DNA from: Bacteroidetes bacterium UBA6161
GTDB lineage: Bacteria; Bacteroidota; Bacteroidia; NS11-12g; UBA955
Direction of reading: 5' to 3'
Assembly (NCBI GenBank): GCA_002422315.1
Contig: DIUJ01000007.1
Location: 30,072 to 56,328 of the forward strand
DNA: 26,257 bases
Shown: piece by piece, positions 1-7,755 of the stretch
Numbering within the stretch: the first letter of the stretch is position 1
Layout: each line of letters begins with the position of its first letter
The notes under the pieces: generated by a model
What the model was told of the DNA's origin: nothing
Database searches by the model: none
Seen by the model: only the letters and a program-made list of their open reading frames with translations
Position numbers and translations under genes: made by a program

Positions 1-18
1 GCTAATGCGTATTTTGGG

Positions 19-1698
19 TTAAATTCTTTTCTTCGCTTTTTTCAAAAGCCCTAACTCGTGGTCTGAAAGTAATCTAAACTTCCCTCTTCCAATATTTTTC
101 TTTGTAAAAGGTCCAAACATCACCCTGTCAAGCTTTTCTACTTCATATCCTAGCGCTTCAAACATTCTACGGATAACTCTGTTTTTACCGCTGTGTATTT
201 CTATGCCTATGTTCTTTTTATCACTTGGGTCTGGAAAAGCAACACTATCAGCTGCAACTAAACCATCTTCTAATTCTACTCCTTTTAACAACTGTTCCAA
301 AACCCCATTGTTGGCATTTTTATCTAAGGTTACTTGGTAAAGTTTTCTTACTTCAAAACTAGGATGCGTTAGTTTCTGTGCCAAATCGCCATCGTTTGTA
401 AGAAGTAAAACGCCCGTTGTATTTCTGTCAAGCCTTCCAACCGGATATACTCTCTGGTCTGTAAAGTTTTTTACAAGGTCCATCACCGTATGTCTTCCTT
501 CCTCATCGTCTGTGGTGGTAATACAGTCCTTGGGTTTGTTCATTATCATGTAAATTGGTTTTTCTGGCTGTATTTTCCTACCATCTACTTTTATATTGTC
601 ACCTTCTTGCACTTTTGCACCAAGTTCGGTTACTACTACCCCATTTACTTTCACCACTCCTTGTTCTATAAGTTTGTCGGCTTCTCTTCTTGCACAAATA
701 CCGCTCATTGCTATGTATCTATTCAACCTCATAGGCCAAGTAGTTTCACTCTTCACGTTAGGACCCCTGCCTACTCTAGAGTCTCTTTGCCCTGTATTGT
801 CTTTGCTCCTTGGTCTGTATGATGGAGAAAAGTCACCTCTTGGGTTTTCTCTTTTGCCAAATCTTGAATTTTCTGAATAAGATTTTTTAAACGGTCTTTC
901 TGAACTGTTTTCTGCATTATCTTTCCTAGGTCCATACTTTTTCTCACCGCTTTGTGGCTTATCAAAAGACCTCTTACTATAACCTGAACCTCCACCTCTT
1001 TCGTCTTCTCTTTTGCCGTATGTTTTTTTGTAACCTGATTCTGAGCCTCTTTCATCTTCCCTTTTCCCGTATGGTCTTTTGTTAAAGCTAGAACCTCCAC
1101 CTCTTTCGTCTTCTCTCTTTCCGTATGGTCTTTTGCTATAGCCAGAGCTTCCATCTCTATCGTCTTCTCTTTTTGTATAAGGTCTTTTACTAAAGCCAGA
1201 ACCTCCACTTCTTTCGTCTTCTCTTTTACCGTATGGTCTTTTGCTATAGCCAGAGCTTCCATCTCTATCGTCTTCTCTTTTTGTGTAAGGTCTTTTGCTA
1301 AAGCCAGAACCTCCACTTCTATCGTCTTCTCTCTTAGTGTAAGGTTTTTTGCTAAAGCTAGAACCGCCACCTCTTTCGTCTTCTCTTTTAGTGTATCCTC
1401 CTTCCTTTCTTGGAGAAAATTTATTGGAATAAGGCTTTTTGTCGTTTGAATAGGAACCTGAAGAACTATCTTCTCTTTTCTTATATGTTCTTGGCTTGTC
1501 GTTACCAAACGAAGAATCCGAAGTTCTTTTACGAGCATAAGGTTTGTCATCGTTAGGTTTGTTAAAAGAACCTTCTTTTTTGTATCCGCCTTCTCCATAT
1601 TTTTTAGGAGAATAAGAAGAGGAAGATTTTTTATTGTTTGTGTTACGCTTGTCGGGGGAGCTTTTTCTTTCGAAACCCTTTTTGGAATTGTCTTTCAT
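19..1698 (-). CDS. rluB: rRNA pseudouridine synthase (RsuA/RluB family) with long repetitive N-terminal extension
   Basis: This enzyme isomerises a uridine in rRNA, in the RsuA/RluB/RluE/RluF family. Residues about 323-370 form an S4 RNA-binding domain (begins MRLNRYIAMSGICARREADK). The catalytic core follows at about 380-555, with the GRLDRNTTGVLLLTNDGDL motif; its Asp (about residue 424) is the expected nucleophile. A normal member is about 240-300 residues. This one has about 320 extra residues, rich in Lys, Arg, Gly, Ser, Asp and Glu and probably disordered, including eight 18-residue repeats. Such basic tails occur in other Bacteroidota RluB-like proteins and probably add non-specific RNA binding. 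A TACCTTTG promoter box lies 18 bases upstream. RluB is the likeliest subfamily, but RsuA or RluF specificity cannot be excluded from sequence alone. Confidence 0.9.
   Translation of the reverse strand: MKDNSKKGFERKSSPDKRNTNNKKSSSSYSPKKYGEGGYKKEGSFNKPNDDKPYARKRTSDSSFGNDKPRTYKKREDSSSGSYSNDKKPYSNKFSPRKEGGYTKREDERGGGSSFSKKPYTKREDDRSGGSGFSKRPYTKREDDRDGSSGYSKRPYGKREDERSGGSGFSKRPYTKREDDRDGSSGYSKRPYGKREDERGGGSSFNKRPYGKREDERGSESGYKKTYGKREDERGGGSGYSKRSFDKPQSGEKKYGPRKDNAENSSERPFKKSYSENSRFGKRENPRGDFSPSYRPRSKDNTGQRDSRVGRGPNVKSETTWPMRLNRYIAMSGICARREADKLIEQGVVKVNGVVVTELGAKVQEGDNIKVDGRKIQPEKPIYMIMNKPKDCITTTDDEEGRHTVMDLVKNFTDQRVYPVGRLDRNTTGVLLLTNDGDLAQKLTHPSFEVRKLYQVTLDKNANNGVLEQLLKGVELEDGLVAADSVAFPDPSDKKNIGIEIHSGKNRVIRRMFEALGYEVEKLDRVMFGPFTKKNIGRGKFRLLSDHELGLLKKAKKRI
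967..1395 (-). repeat. In-frame tandem repeat, eight 54-bp units, inside the pseudouridine synthase gene
   Basis: Residues 102-244 of the pseudouridine synthase consist of eight near-identical 18-residue units (one is 17) of the type YTKREDDRDGSSGYSKRP. Units alternate between F-S/N and Y-S centres, and units 3 and 5 are identical in protein. At DNA level a 108-bp two-unit block at 1141-1248 is repeated with few changes at 1249-1356. This indicates recent duplication of unit pairs. The 54-bp unit keeps all reading frames open, which explains a long overlapping frame on the same strand. Confidence 0.92.
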
Positions 1699-1716
1699 TT
1701 ACTAGAAAATAGTTTA

Positions 1717-1724
1717 CAAAGGTA
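1717..1724 (-). promoter_or_regulatory. Bacteroidota -7 promoter box for the pseudouridine synthase gene
   Basis: The minus strand reads TACCTTTG, a perfect match to TAnnTTTG, 18 bases upstream of the ATG. I find no convincing TTTG -33 element at the usual spacing of about 19 bases, so this is a half-site prediction. Confidence 0.45.
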
Positions 1725-1756
1725 ATCAAACGAAAAGGATAAATAAGCTATTTTTA

Positions 1757-1789
1757 TTTGGGATACAATTTAAAATGGTTGTTTCTTTG
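1757..1789 (+). promoter_or_regulatory. Probable tadA promoter
   Basis: TTTG at 1757-1760 and TTTCTTTG at 1782-1789 are separated by 21 bases. This is one mismatch from the Bacteroidota -33/-7 pattern (TTTG, TAnnTTTG). The start codon follows only five bases later, so the mRNA would have almost no leader. It lies back to back with the promoter box of the divergent pseudouridine synthase gene. Confidence 0.4.
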
Positions 1790-1794
1790 CATAA

Positions 1795-2244
1795 ATGGAA
1801 ACAGACATACTCGATGCGCATACTTTTTGGATGCAAAAGGCAATTAGACAAGCAGAAAATGCTTTTGAAAAAGAGGAAGTCCCAATAGGTGCTGTGATTG
1901 TGTGCAACGATAAAATTATAGGAAAAGGACACAACCAAACCGAACTTCTTACGGATGCAACTGCACATGCGGAGATATTAGCAATAAGTGCAGCAAACCA
2001 ATATTTGGCAGCCAAATATTTAGAAGACTGTACCATGTATGTAACTGTGGAGCCTTGTGTTATGTGCATGGGTGCGATAAAAAACTCTCGCATAAAAAAA
2101 GTAATTGTGGGCACCAAAGAACCTAAGTCTGGTTTTAGCAAGTTTGTTTCCCCCGATTTTTATACTAAAATAGAAGTTGACTTTGGTCAGCAGGAAGAAC
2201 AGTGTGCTCAACTTATGCGCGACTTTTTCAAAGATAAACGTTAG
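1795..2244 (+). CDS. tadA: tRNA-specific adenosine deaminase
   Basis: TadA deaminates the wobble adenosine of tRNA-Arg(ACG) to inosine. This 149-residue protein has the complete zinc deaminase signature: HAE at residues 58-60 (His zinc ligand, Glu proton shuttle) and PCVMC at 87-91, supplying Cys88 and Cys91. The lengths of TadA and its close paralogue, guanine deaminase, are similar. The TAHAE and EPCVMCMGAI motifs favour TadA. It is transcribed alone, divergent from the pseudouridine synthase, and its stop codon overlaps the end of recN by four bases on the opposite strand. Confidence 0.93.
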   Translation: METDILDAHTFWMQKAIRQAENAFEKEEVPIGAVIVCNDKIIGKGHNQTELLTDATAHAEILAISAANQYLAAKYLEDCTMYVTVEPCVMCMGAIKNSRIKKVIVGTKEPKSGFSKFVSPDFYTKIEVDFGQQEEQCAQLMRDFFKDKR

Positions 2245-3920
2245 ATACTTTCCTCTAAAAGTTCAATGGCATTGAGCATGGCTTTTTCTCCGGGAACTTT
2301 TCCGCTTAGCAACCTAGCTATTTCTTTTTGTCTTTCTATTTTGCTTAATGCACAAATCTCAGATACGTATTCTTCTTGCGTATTGTTTTTTCTCATTAGA
2401 AAATGGCTAGACCCCTTACTCGCTACTTGAGGCAAATGGGTTATTACAATTAATTGTGAATCTGTTCCCATATCTGCGATCATTTTACCCATTTTCTTGG
2501 CTACTTCTCCCGAAACTCCCGTATCTATTTCATCAAAAACCAACATCACTTTTTGGTTGTTTTTAGCTAATATAGATTTAAAACAAAGCATAAGCCTTGA
2601 CAACTCTCCGCCAGAAGCAACATTTTGCAGCAATTGCGGTATAATTCCTGGGTTTGCAGAAAACATAAAAGAAATATTTTGAGAACCTATTGTATTCCAG
2701 TCTTCCCTTTTTAAATCTTCAAATACAACAGAAAACTTAGCATGTGGGATTTCTAATTCTGAAAGCATTTGGACAATTTTATCCTCTAAATTGGGTCCCT
2801 CCTCCATTCGCTTTGATTTTAATTTTTCCGCAGCATTAGTAAGAAGTACTTCTGTGGCATTTATTTCTAACTCTATGTCTTGAATTGTTTTTTCTAAATC
2901 TTCGCTTGAATGCAATTCTTTTTCTAAAGCAGACAATATATCTTTTAACTCGGCCAAAGAAAGTACTTGATGTTTTCTTTTAAGTTGTTGGAAAGTTTCT
3001 AATCTTTGGTTTACTTCTTCTAACCTTTCAGGGTCTATGGAAACATTTTCCGACTTCCTAGTTACATCTTTTAAAATTTCTTTAAGTTCTATCCAAGCAC
3101 TTTCAAATTGTTGTAAGTAAACAGCATAATCGGATGAAAGAGTGCTTAAGTTTTTAAGATTTATTTTTGCTTTGTTTGCCAACATTTCTATGCCCATCTC
3201 CTCCGACTCTAGCAAATGTGTAAGGCCTTCACTTTCTTGAATTATGTCAGATGCATTTGCAAGTATTTGCTGTTCTGCTTCTAATTGGACTTCCTCTTCT
3301 GGATCCTGTATATTGGCAGAACGCAATTCGTCTAGTAAATATGTTCGGTAATCTTGTTCTTTGTTCAGTTCATTTTTTTGAATTTGCAACTCTTTTAGCT
3401 TTTTAATCAGAGATTTTTGTTTCACATAAAGCTGTTGATATTCTTCAATTAAAATGGTTGATTTAGCGAAAGCATCTAATAACCCTACTTGAAATTTATT
3501 TTCTTTGATAAAAAAAGTATCGTGTTGTGAATGTATTTCAGCTAGATAAACAGAAAGTTCTTTGAGTACCTGCTGAGAAACAGGAGTATCATTTATAAAG
3601 CATCTGTTTTTACCATTTGGCATAATTTCTCTCCTAACAAGAACGGAGTCGGAGAAATCTAAATCTTCTTGTTGGAAGAACCGTATCAGTAAATCATTTT
3701 CTTCTACTTCAAACTCAGCTTCTAAAATAGCTTTATTTTTCAAAGCACTTGCCAACTTATTGTCTAATCTATCCCCGAACAAAAGGTGTAACCCTTGTAA
3801 AAAAAGTGATTTTCCTGTTCCAGATTCACCTGTTAGAATATTTAATCCCGAATGAGGTTTAAAATCAAGTGAATCAAAAAGGAGAAAATTAGTATAGTTT
3901 AAGTTTTTGAGAATAGGCAT
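2241..3920 (-). CDS. recN: DNA repair protein RecN (SMC-like ATPase)
   Basis: RecN is a cytoplasmic SMC-family ATPase that acts early in RecA-dependent repair of double-strand breaks. The 559 residues match the family length. The N-terminal head carries Walker A GESGTGKS at 31-38. A long Glu/Lys/Leu-rich coiled-coil region occupies about 150-370. The C-terminal head has the ABC signature ASGGELSR (near 435) and Walker B LVFDEIDTGVSG, with Asp463 and Glu464. It starts five bases after pfkA ends, so the two are probably co-transcribed; there is no functional link I know of. No LexA-type operator is evident upstream. Confidence 0.95.
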   Translation of the reverse strand: MPILKNLNYTNFLLFDSLDFKPHSGLNILTGESGTGKSLFLQGLHLLFGDRLDNKLASALKNKAILEAEFEVEENDLLIRFFQQEDLDFSDSVLVRREIMPNGKNRCFINDTPVSQQVLKELSVYLAEIHSQHDTFFIKENKFQVGLLDAFAKSTILIEEYQQLYVKQKSLIKKLKELQIQKNELNKEQDYRTYLLDELRSANIQDPEEEVQLEAEQQILANASDIIQESEGLTHLLESEEMGIEMLANKAKINLKNLSTLSSDYAVYLQQFESAWIELKEILKDVTRKSENVSIDPERLEEVNQRLETFQQLKRKHQVLSLAELKDILSALEKELHSSEDLEKTIQDIELEINATEVLLTNAAEKLKSKRMEEGPNLEDKIVQMLSELEIPHAKFSVVFEDLKREDWNTIGSQNISFMFSANPGIIPQLLQNVASGGELSRLMLCFKSILAKNNQKVMLVFDEIDTGVSGEVAKKMGKMIADMGTDSQLIVITHLPQVASKGSSHFLMRKNNTQEEYVSEICALSKIERQKEIARLLSGKVPGEKAMLNAIELLEESI

Positions 3921-3925
3921 ATCGT

Positions 3926-4903
3926 TTATTTACTTAGAATTTGAGACAAGTTCCAAAGTTCAAAGTTAAAGGTTCTTTTGGATTTTATAACTTGTTGCAA
4001 GGGATATGTTGAAATTTTATTGTTTTCTACCCCAATAGCTATCCCATGATTTCCTTGAATCAAATTTTGAACTGCAGCACTTCCTATTATAGAAGCAAGA
4101 ATACGATCGTTGGCAGATGGGGTTCCTCCTCTTTGAATGTGTCCCAAAATAGTTACTCTTGGCTTAATCGCTGGGTAAATGGCTTCGAATTTATGGGCAA
4201 TTTCTGTTGCATTGCCTAATTCTTCACCTTCTGCCACAACGATAATAGAAAATTCTTTCTTTCTGTTTAAATCTCCAAAACTTTCTAACATTACATCAAA
4301 GTCATCTTTTACTTCAGGCACAAGAATAGTTTGGGCCCCTGCAGCAAGGCCAGCCATAAGGGCTATATCGCCACAATGCCTTCCCATAACCTCCACAAAA
4401 AAAACCATATTGTGGGATTCTGCGGTATCTCTTAGTTTATCAATAGCATTTACAACGGTATCTACCGCGGTATGAAACCCTATGGTATAATCCGTACCAA
4501 AAAGATCATTGTCAATAGTTCCTGGACAACCTATCATTGGAACCCCAAATTCGGTTTCAAAGACATGAGCACCTGTGTAGGTCCCATCGCCACCAATACA
4601 TATCACCGCATCTATTTGATTCTTTTGGATATTGTAAAATGCCTTTTCTCTACCCTCTTTGGTTCTAAATTCTGTACTTCTAGAACTTTTTAAAATTGTA
4701 CCACCTCTATGAAGAATATTTGCCGCTTTTTGGGTTGTTAACTCCACAAACTGCTCGTTGATCATGCCATCAAAACCCTCTAGAACTCCAACACACTGTA
4801 TATTATGCGATACTGCTGTTCTTACTATCGCCCTAATGCATGCATTCATTCCCGGAGAATCACCCCCAGAAGTAAGAATGCCTATTTTTTCTACACGCTT
4901 CAT
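3926..4903 (-). CDS. pfkA: ATP-dependent 6-phosphofructokinase
   Basis: PfkA phosphorylates fructose 6-phosphate to fructose 1,6-bisphosphate, the committed step of glycolysis. The 325 residues fit the bacterial group I enzyme (about 320). Visible motifs are GGDSPGMNACIRAIVR at 13-28, GGDGTYTGA at 104-112, and PGTIDNDLFGTDYTIGF from 127, containing the catalytic Asp (about 131), followed by MGRHCGDIAL. Gly at the GGDG position, where pyrophosphate-dependent enzymes carry Asp (GGDD), indicates ATP as the donor. It is first gene of a pair with recN. A TAATTTTG box ends four bases before the ATG. Confidence 0.95.
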   Translation of the reverse strand: MKRVEKIGILTSGGDSPGMNACIRAIVRTAVSHNIQCVGVLEGFDGMINEQFVELTTQKAANILHRGGTILKSSRSTEFRTKEGREKAFYNIQKNQIDAVICIGGDGTYTGAHVFETEFGVPMIGCPGTIDNDLFGTDYTIGFHTAVDTVVNAIDKLRDTAESHNMVFFVEVMGRHCGDIALMAGLAAGAQTILVPEVKDDFDVMLESFGDLNRKKEFSIIVVAEGEELGNATEIAHKFEAIYPAIKPRVTILGHIQRGGTPSANDRILASIIGSAAVQNLIQGNHGIAIGVENNKISTYPLQQVIKSKRTFNFELWNLSQILSK

Positions 4904-4907
4904 TTTT

Positions 4908-4915
4908 CAAAATTA
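4908..4915 (-). promoter_or_regulatory. -7 promoter box for pfkA-recN
   Basis: The minus strand reads TAATTTTG, matching TAnnTTTG, only four bases before the pfkA ATG. If real, transcription would begin at or next to the start codon, giving a leaderless mRNA. No good -33 element is visible, so the call is tentative. Confidence 0.35.
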
Positions 4916-4940
4916 AGAATTTTAAGCTATTTTGTAAAAT

Positions 4941-4977
4941 CGACAAAAAAAAAGCTGAACCTATCGGTTCAGCTTTT
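4941..4977 (-). terminator. Intrinsic terminator of the lipoprotein gene upstream of pfkA
   Basis: A perfect 12-bp stem AAAAGCTGAACC / GGTTCAGCTTTT (4950-4961 with 4966-4977) closes a TATC loop. On the minus strand it is followed by a run of T. It lies about 20 bases after the stop of the lipoprotein gene, as expected for Rho-independent termination, and separates that gene from pfkA-recN. Confidence 0.85.
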
Positions 4978-4998
4978 TCTGATTAAATATTTTTACGT

Positions 4999-5859
4999 TT
5001 AAAGAGTTTCTCCTTTTACAGAAAATTCAATAAGGTTTCCATCTTGAAAAACATCAATTATTTGAATTACGTAAACTTTTTGATTTTGAGCAGATTTAAT
5101 TAATACCAATTGGTCGATTGGCTCTTCATTCGCATCAAAAAGATCTGGAGTTACGTTCAGTTCCGCACCACTTGTACTCCAAGCAGTATTTAAGTCTTCA
5201 ACTGTTTTAAATTGAGCATATACTCTTGTTCCAGTATACATTTTAAATTTAGAACCATTGGCAGTTCCAAATCTTCCTGCTGTTCCCATAGCGGTTGTGC
5301 TTACATCCACTATATCCAACTGAGCAGCTGGTGCGTTTATTGCAAAATTAGCTCCAGTTACTACATCGTAAGCAGCCATATCTGGGTCTGAAATTTTGTT
5401 TAATAATTCTTGGTTTGTTCTTTCACCTAGATTTACAGTAGTTGTTACTTCTAGAGACACTTCACTTTTCTTGCCATCTGCACCAGTAGCAGAGAAAGTG
5501 AAAATATGTTTCTCGTTTGAATTTGGTCCTTGAATAAAGAAATCGCTAGTAAATGTAGTTGCACTAAAAGCAGTATCCCATACATTTCCAGATGCTCCAC
5601 CTACTATAGTTCTAGCAACAGTGATGTTAGACATATTTGTAGCATAAGATGCGCTAATTCTAAATCTCAACTGAGAACCTGGGTTTACCGCTCTATTTTT
5701 ACCTATGTAAGTTAGATCGTCCAATAGTGTAATAGTTGGGCCTCCAGTGTTACCGTTTCCACCTGGGTTGTCTGTGTCGTCGTCTTTACAACCACTCATA
5801 AAAAGTGAAGTTGTAGCCATTACTGCAAGCAGTAAAAAACTTAGTTTTTGTAGTTTCAT
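4999..5859 (-). CDS. Surface-type lipoprotein of unknown function
   Basis: I do not recognise this 286-residue family. It has a signal peptide with lipobox (FMSGC, Cys at about 24), and the mature protein begins CKDDDTDNPGG. A Lys followed by acidic residues right after the lipidated Cys matches the lipoprotein surface-export signal of Bacteroidota, so an outer-leaflet location is inferred. A Gly/Asn/Pro-rich linker leads to a beta-rich first half (about 45-145) that looks like an Ig-type sandwich. The second half (about 150-286) ends in beta strands. It is monocistronic, with a near-consensus promoter and its own terminator, which suggests substantial expression. Confidence 0.75.
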   Translation of the reverse strand: MKLQKLSFLLLAVMATTSLFMSGCKDDDTDNPGGNGNTGGPTITLLDDLTYIGKNRAVNPGSQLRFRISASYATNMSNITVARTIVGGASGNVWDTAFSATTFTSDFFIQGPNSNEKHIFTFSATGADGKKSEVSLEVTTTVNLGERTNQELLNKISDPDMAAYDVVTGANFAINAPAAQLDIVDVSTTAMGTAGRFGTANGSKFKMYTGTRVYAQFKTVEDLNTAWSTSGAELNVTPDLFDANEEPIDQLVLIKSAQNQKVYVIQIIDVFQDGNLIEFSVKGETL

Positions 5860-5886
5860 ATTCGTTTTTTAAAATAGTTTAGAATG

Positions 5887-5917
5887 CAAAAATATGCATA
5901 TATAACAAACAGACAAA
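5887..5917 (-). promoter_or_regulatory. Consensus Bacteroidota promoter of the surface lipoprotein gene
   Basis: On the minus strand TTTG (5914-5917) and TATTTTTG (5887-5894) are spaced by exactly 19 bases. This is the full -33/-7 consensus of the primary sigma factor in Bacteroidota. The ATG at 5859 lies 27 bases downstream. It also occupies the region that a longer symporter reading frame would cover, arguing against that frame's upstream start. Confidence 0.7.
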
Positions 5918-5961
5918 ATAACTTGTGGAATCCCCCAAATTTTTTTCCTAAAATATTCTCT

Positions 5962-5969
5962 TATGTTTG
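5962..5969 (+). promoter_or_regulatory. -7 promoter box of the symporter gene
   Basis: TATGTTTG matches TAnnTTTG. It is followed 4 bases later by an ATG (5974) and 16 bases later by another (5986). Transcription should start around 5976, which favours the second ATG. The -33 region is T-rich without a clear TTTG. Confidence 0.45.
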
Positions 5970-5985
5970 CAAAATGGGTTCAATA

Positions 5986-7716
5986 ATGAATAACTGGGAT
6001 TGGATGTTTTTGGTTTTACTATTTGGTAGCACCTTGCTTTTAGGTATTTACGGAGGAAGAGGCAGTTCTAAAAACTTTAAATCCTATTTTTTAGGAGGGA
6101 AAAATTTGAAATGGTATGTAGCAGGAATTTCGATGGTGGCTACAACTTTTGCCGTTGACACACCTTTGGCAATTACAGAAATGGTCTATAAGTATGGAAT
6201 TTCTGGTAATTGGCAATGGTGGAATATGACCGCAGGTGGTTTATTAACCGCAATATTTTTTGCAAAACTATGGTATAGAAGTGGAGTAAATACAGAAGCA
6301 GAACTCATAGAATTGAGATACTCTGGCACCCCAGCTAAATATTTAAGAATTTTCAAATCCATATACTTAGGGCTGTTTATCAATGTTTTAATTATGGGTT
6401 GGGTAAATTTAGCTTTTGTTAATATCCTTGAAATCTTTTTTGAACTTAGTAAAGGAGAGGCTATTCTTTGGGCATTTATTACTATGATTTTCGTGGCAAT
6501 ATATAGTACCTTTTCAGGCTTAAGAGGGGTGATCCTTGCAGACAACCTTCAGTTTATTGTTGCCATGGCAGGGTGTATATTGCTTGCCATATTTGTAATA
6601 AATTCTGATAAAATTGGAGGACTTAGCGGGCTTCAAGCAAAAGTAAACCAAGCACAAAAAAGTTTTTTCCCTCAGATAGGAAACAACTCCGAAGAGAATA
6701 TTTATGTATTACCATTTTATTCTTTTCTAACATTTTTTGTTTTTTCTTGGTGGGCAACATGGTACCCTGGCAATGAACCAGGTGGCGGTGGCTATGTTGC
6801 TCAGCGAATCTTAAGTACCAAAGATGAAAAAAATGCTGGCCTTAGTGCCTTTTTATTCCAAATATTAAATTTAGGAATTAGACCATGGCCTTGGATTATT
6901 GTGGCATTGGCCGCTGTTTATCTATACCCAGGGCAAGCAAAACACGGGTACATATTGGCTATGAGAGACTTCCTTCCTAGCGGATTCAAGGGCATAATGC
7001 TTGCTGCTTTTTTAAGCGCCTATATGAGTACTATTTCTACTCATCTCAATTGGGGCAGTAGCTATCTCGTAAATGATATATTACCTTTAGTAAAGAAAAA
7101 CTCATCTGATAAAAATAAAATTTTGTTTGGTAAGGTCTGCATAGCATTCTTCATTTTTTTATCTGGGATACTCACTTTTTTTATGGAAAGTATTTCTGGA
7201 GCATGGCTTTTTCTTATGGAGTGCGGAGCCGGACTTGGGACAGTTTTAATTTTCCGGTGGTTTTGGTGGCGAATTAACGCTTGGAGTGAAATTACTGCAA
7301 CTGTATTCCCATTTATAAGTATTGGAGTTATCTATACCTTGAATTATTTAGGACTAACCAACATACTTTTCCCATATAGTTTTCTTATAACCTTTCTTAG
7401 CACCACTATTGCTTGGTTGCTTGTTACTTTTTTCACCAAACCAGAACCCATTCCAACATTGCATAATTTCTACAACCAAGCAAAACCATACAACAAATGG
7501 CCAAAATTTATTACAGATAACAGGCATTACCAACCCAAAACAATTGCAAATCTGTCATTAATATGGGGCTTTTCAGTCATTATGACATACTCGTTTTTAT
7601 TTTTGATTGGCGCAATTCTTTTAAAACCAATTGCAGAACAGTTGTTATATGCACTTATATTTATTATTTCTACCATTGGACTATGGCTATTTGGCAAAAA
7701 AACTTTTTTTAAATAA
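5986..7716 (+). CDS. Sodium:solute symporter family (SSS) transporter
   Basis: An inner-membrane secondary transporter of the sodium:solute symporter family (LeuT fold), with many hydrophobic segments over about 576 residues. Typical family sequences are present: the FKSYFLGGKNLKWYVAGISM segment near the N-terminus, the TFAVDTPLAITEMVYKYG helix, and LSAYMSTISTHLNWGSSYLV in the middle, corresponding to the conserved sodium-site helix. The substrate cannot be told from sequence; sugars, amino acids or organic acids are all possible. The frame is open from 5884, but a promoter box at 5962-5969 and the divergent lipoprotein promoter both lie in that extension, so I start at 5986 (5974 is the alternative). 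Confidence 0.85.
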   Translation: MNNWDWMFLVLLFGSTLLLGIYGGRGSSKNFKSYFLGGKNLKWYVAGISMVATTFAVDTPLAITEMVYKYGISGNWQWWNMTAGGLLTAIFFAKLWYRSGVNTEAELIELRYSGTPAKYLRIFKSIYLGLFINVLIMGWVNLAFVNILEIFFELSKGEAILWAFITMIFVAIYSTFSGLRGVILADNLQFIVAMAGCILLAIFVINSDKIGGLSGLQAKVNQAQKSFFPQIGNNSEENIYVLPFYSFLTFFVFSWWATWYPGNEPGGGGYVAQRILSTKDEKNAGLSAFLFQILNLGIRPWPWIIVALAAVYLYPGQAKHGYILAMRDFLPSGFKGIMLAAFLSAYMSTISTHLNWGSSYLVNDILPLVKKNSSDKNKILFGKVCIAFFIFLSGILTFFMESISGAWLFLMECGAGLGTVLIFRWFWWRINAWSEITATVFPFISIGVIYTLNYLGLTNILFPYSFLITFLSTTIAWLLVTFFTKPEPIPTLHNFYNQAKPYNKWPKFITDNRHYQPKTIANLSLIWGFSVIMTYSFLFLIGAILLKPIAEQLLYALIFIISTIGLWLFGKKTFFK

Positions 7717-7755
7717 TATGGCACATAGATTGCCAAACAATAGAATTAACTCGAA

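Noticed and set aside
771..1598. A 275-codon open frame on the same strand as the pseudouridine synthase, in another frame
   Set aside because: The 54-bp repeat unit is a multiple of three and keeps alternative frames open. The predicted protein is only a shifted reading of the repeats, with no domain or start signal.
4179..4475. A 98-codon plus-strand frame opposite pfkA
   Set aside because: It is a shadow of the conserved pfkA coding sequence, with Ser-rich low-complexity translation and no promoter.
4941..4977. The hairpin before pfkA as a regulatory element of pfkA
   Set aside because: The T run and distance fit termination of the upstream lipoprotein gene; it lies on the far side of the pfkA promoter box.
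5884..5985. Upstream extension of the symporter frame
   Set aside because: It contains the divergent lipoprotein promoter and the symporter's own TATGTTTG box, and its translation has no membrane or family character.
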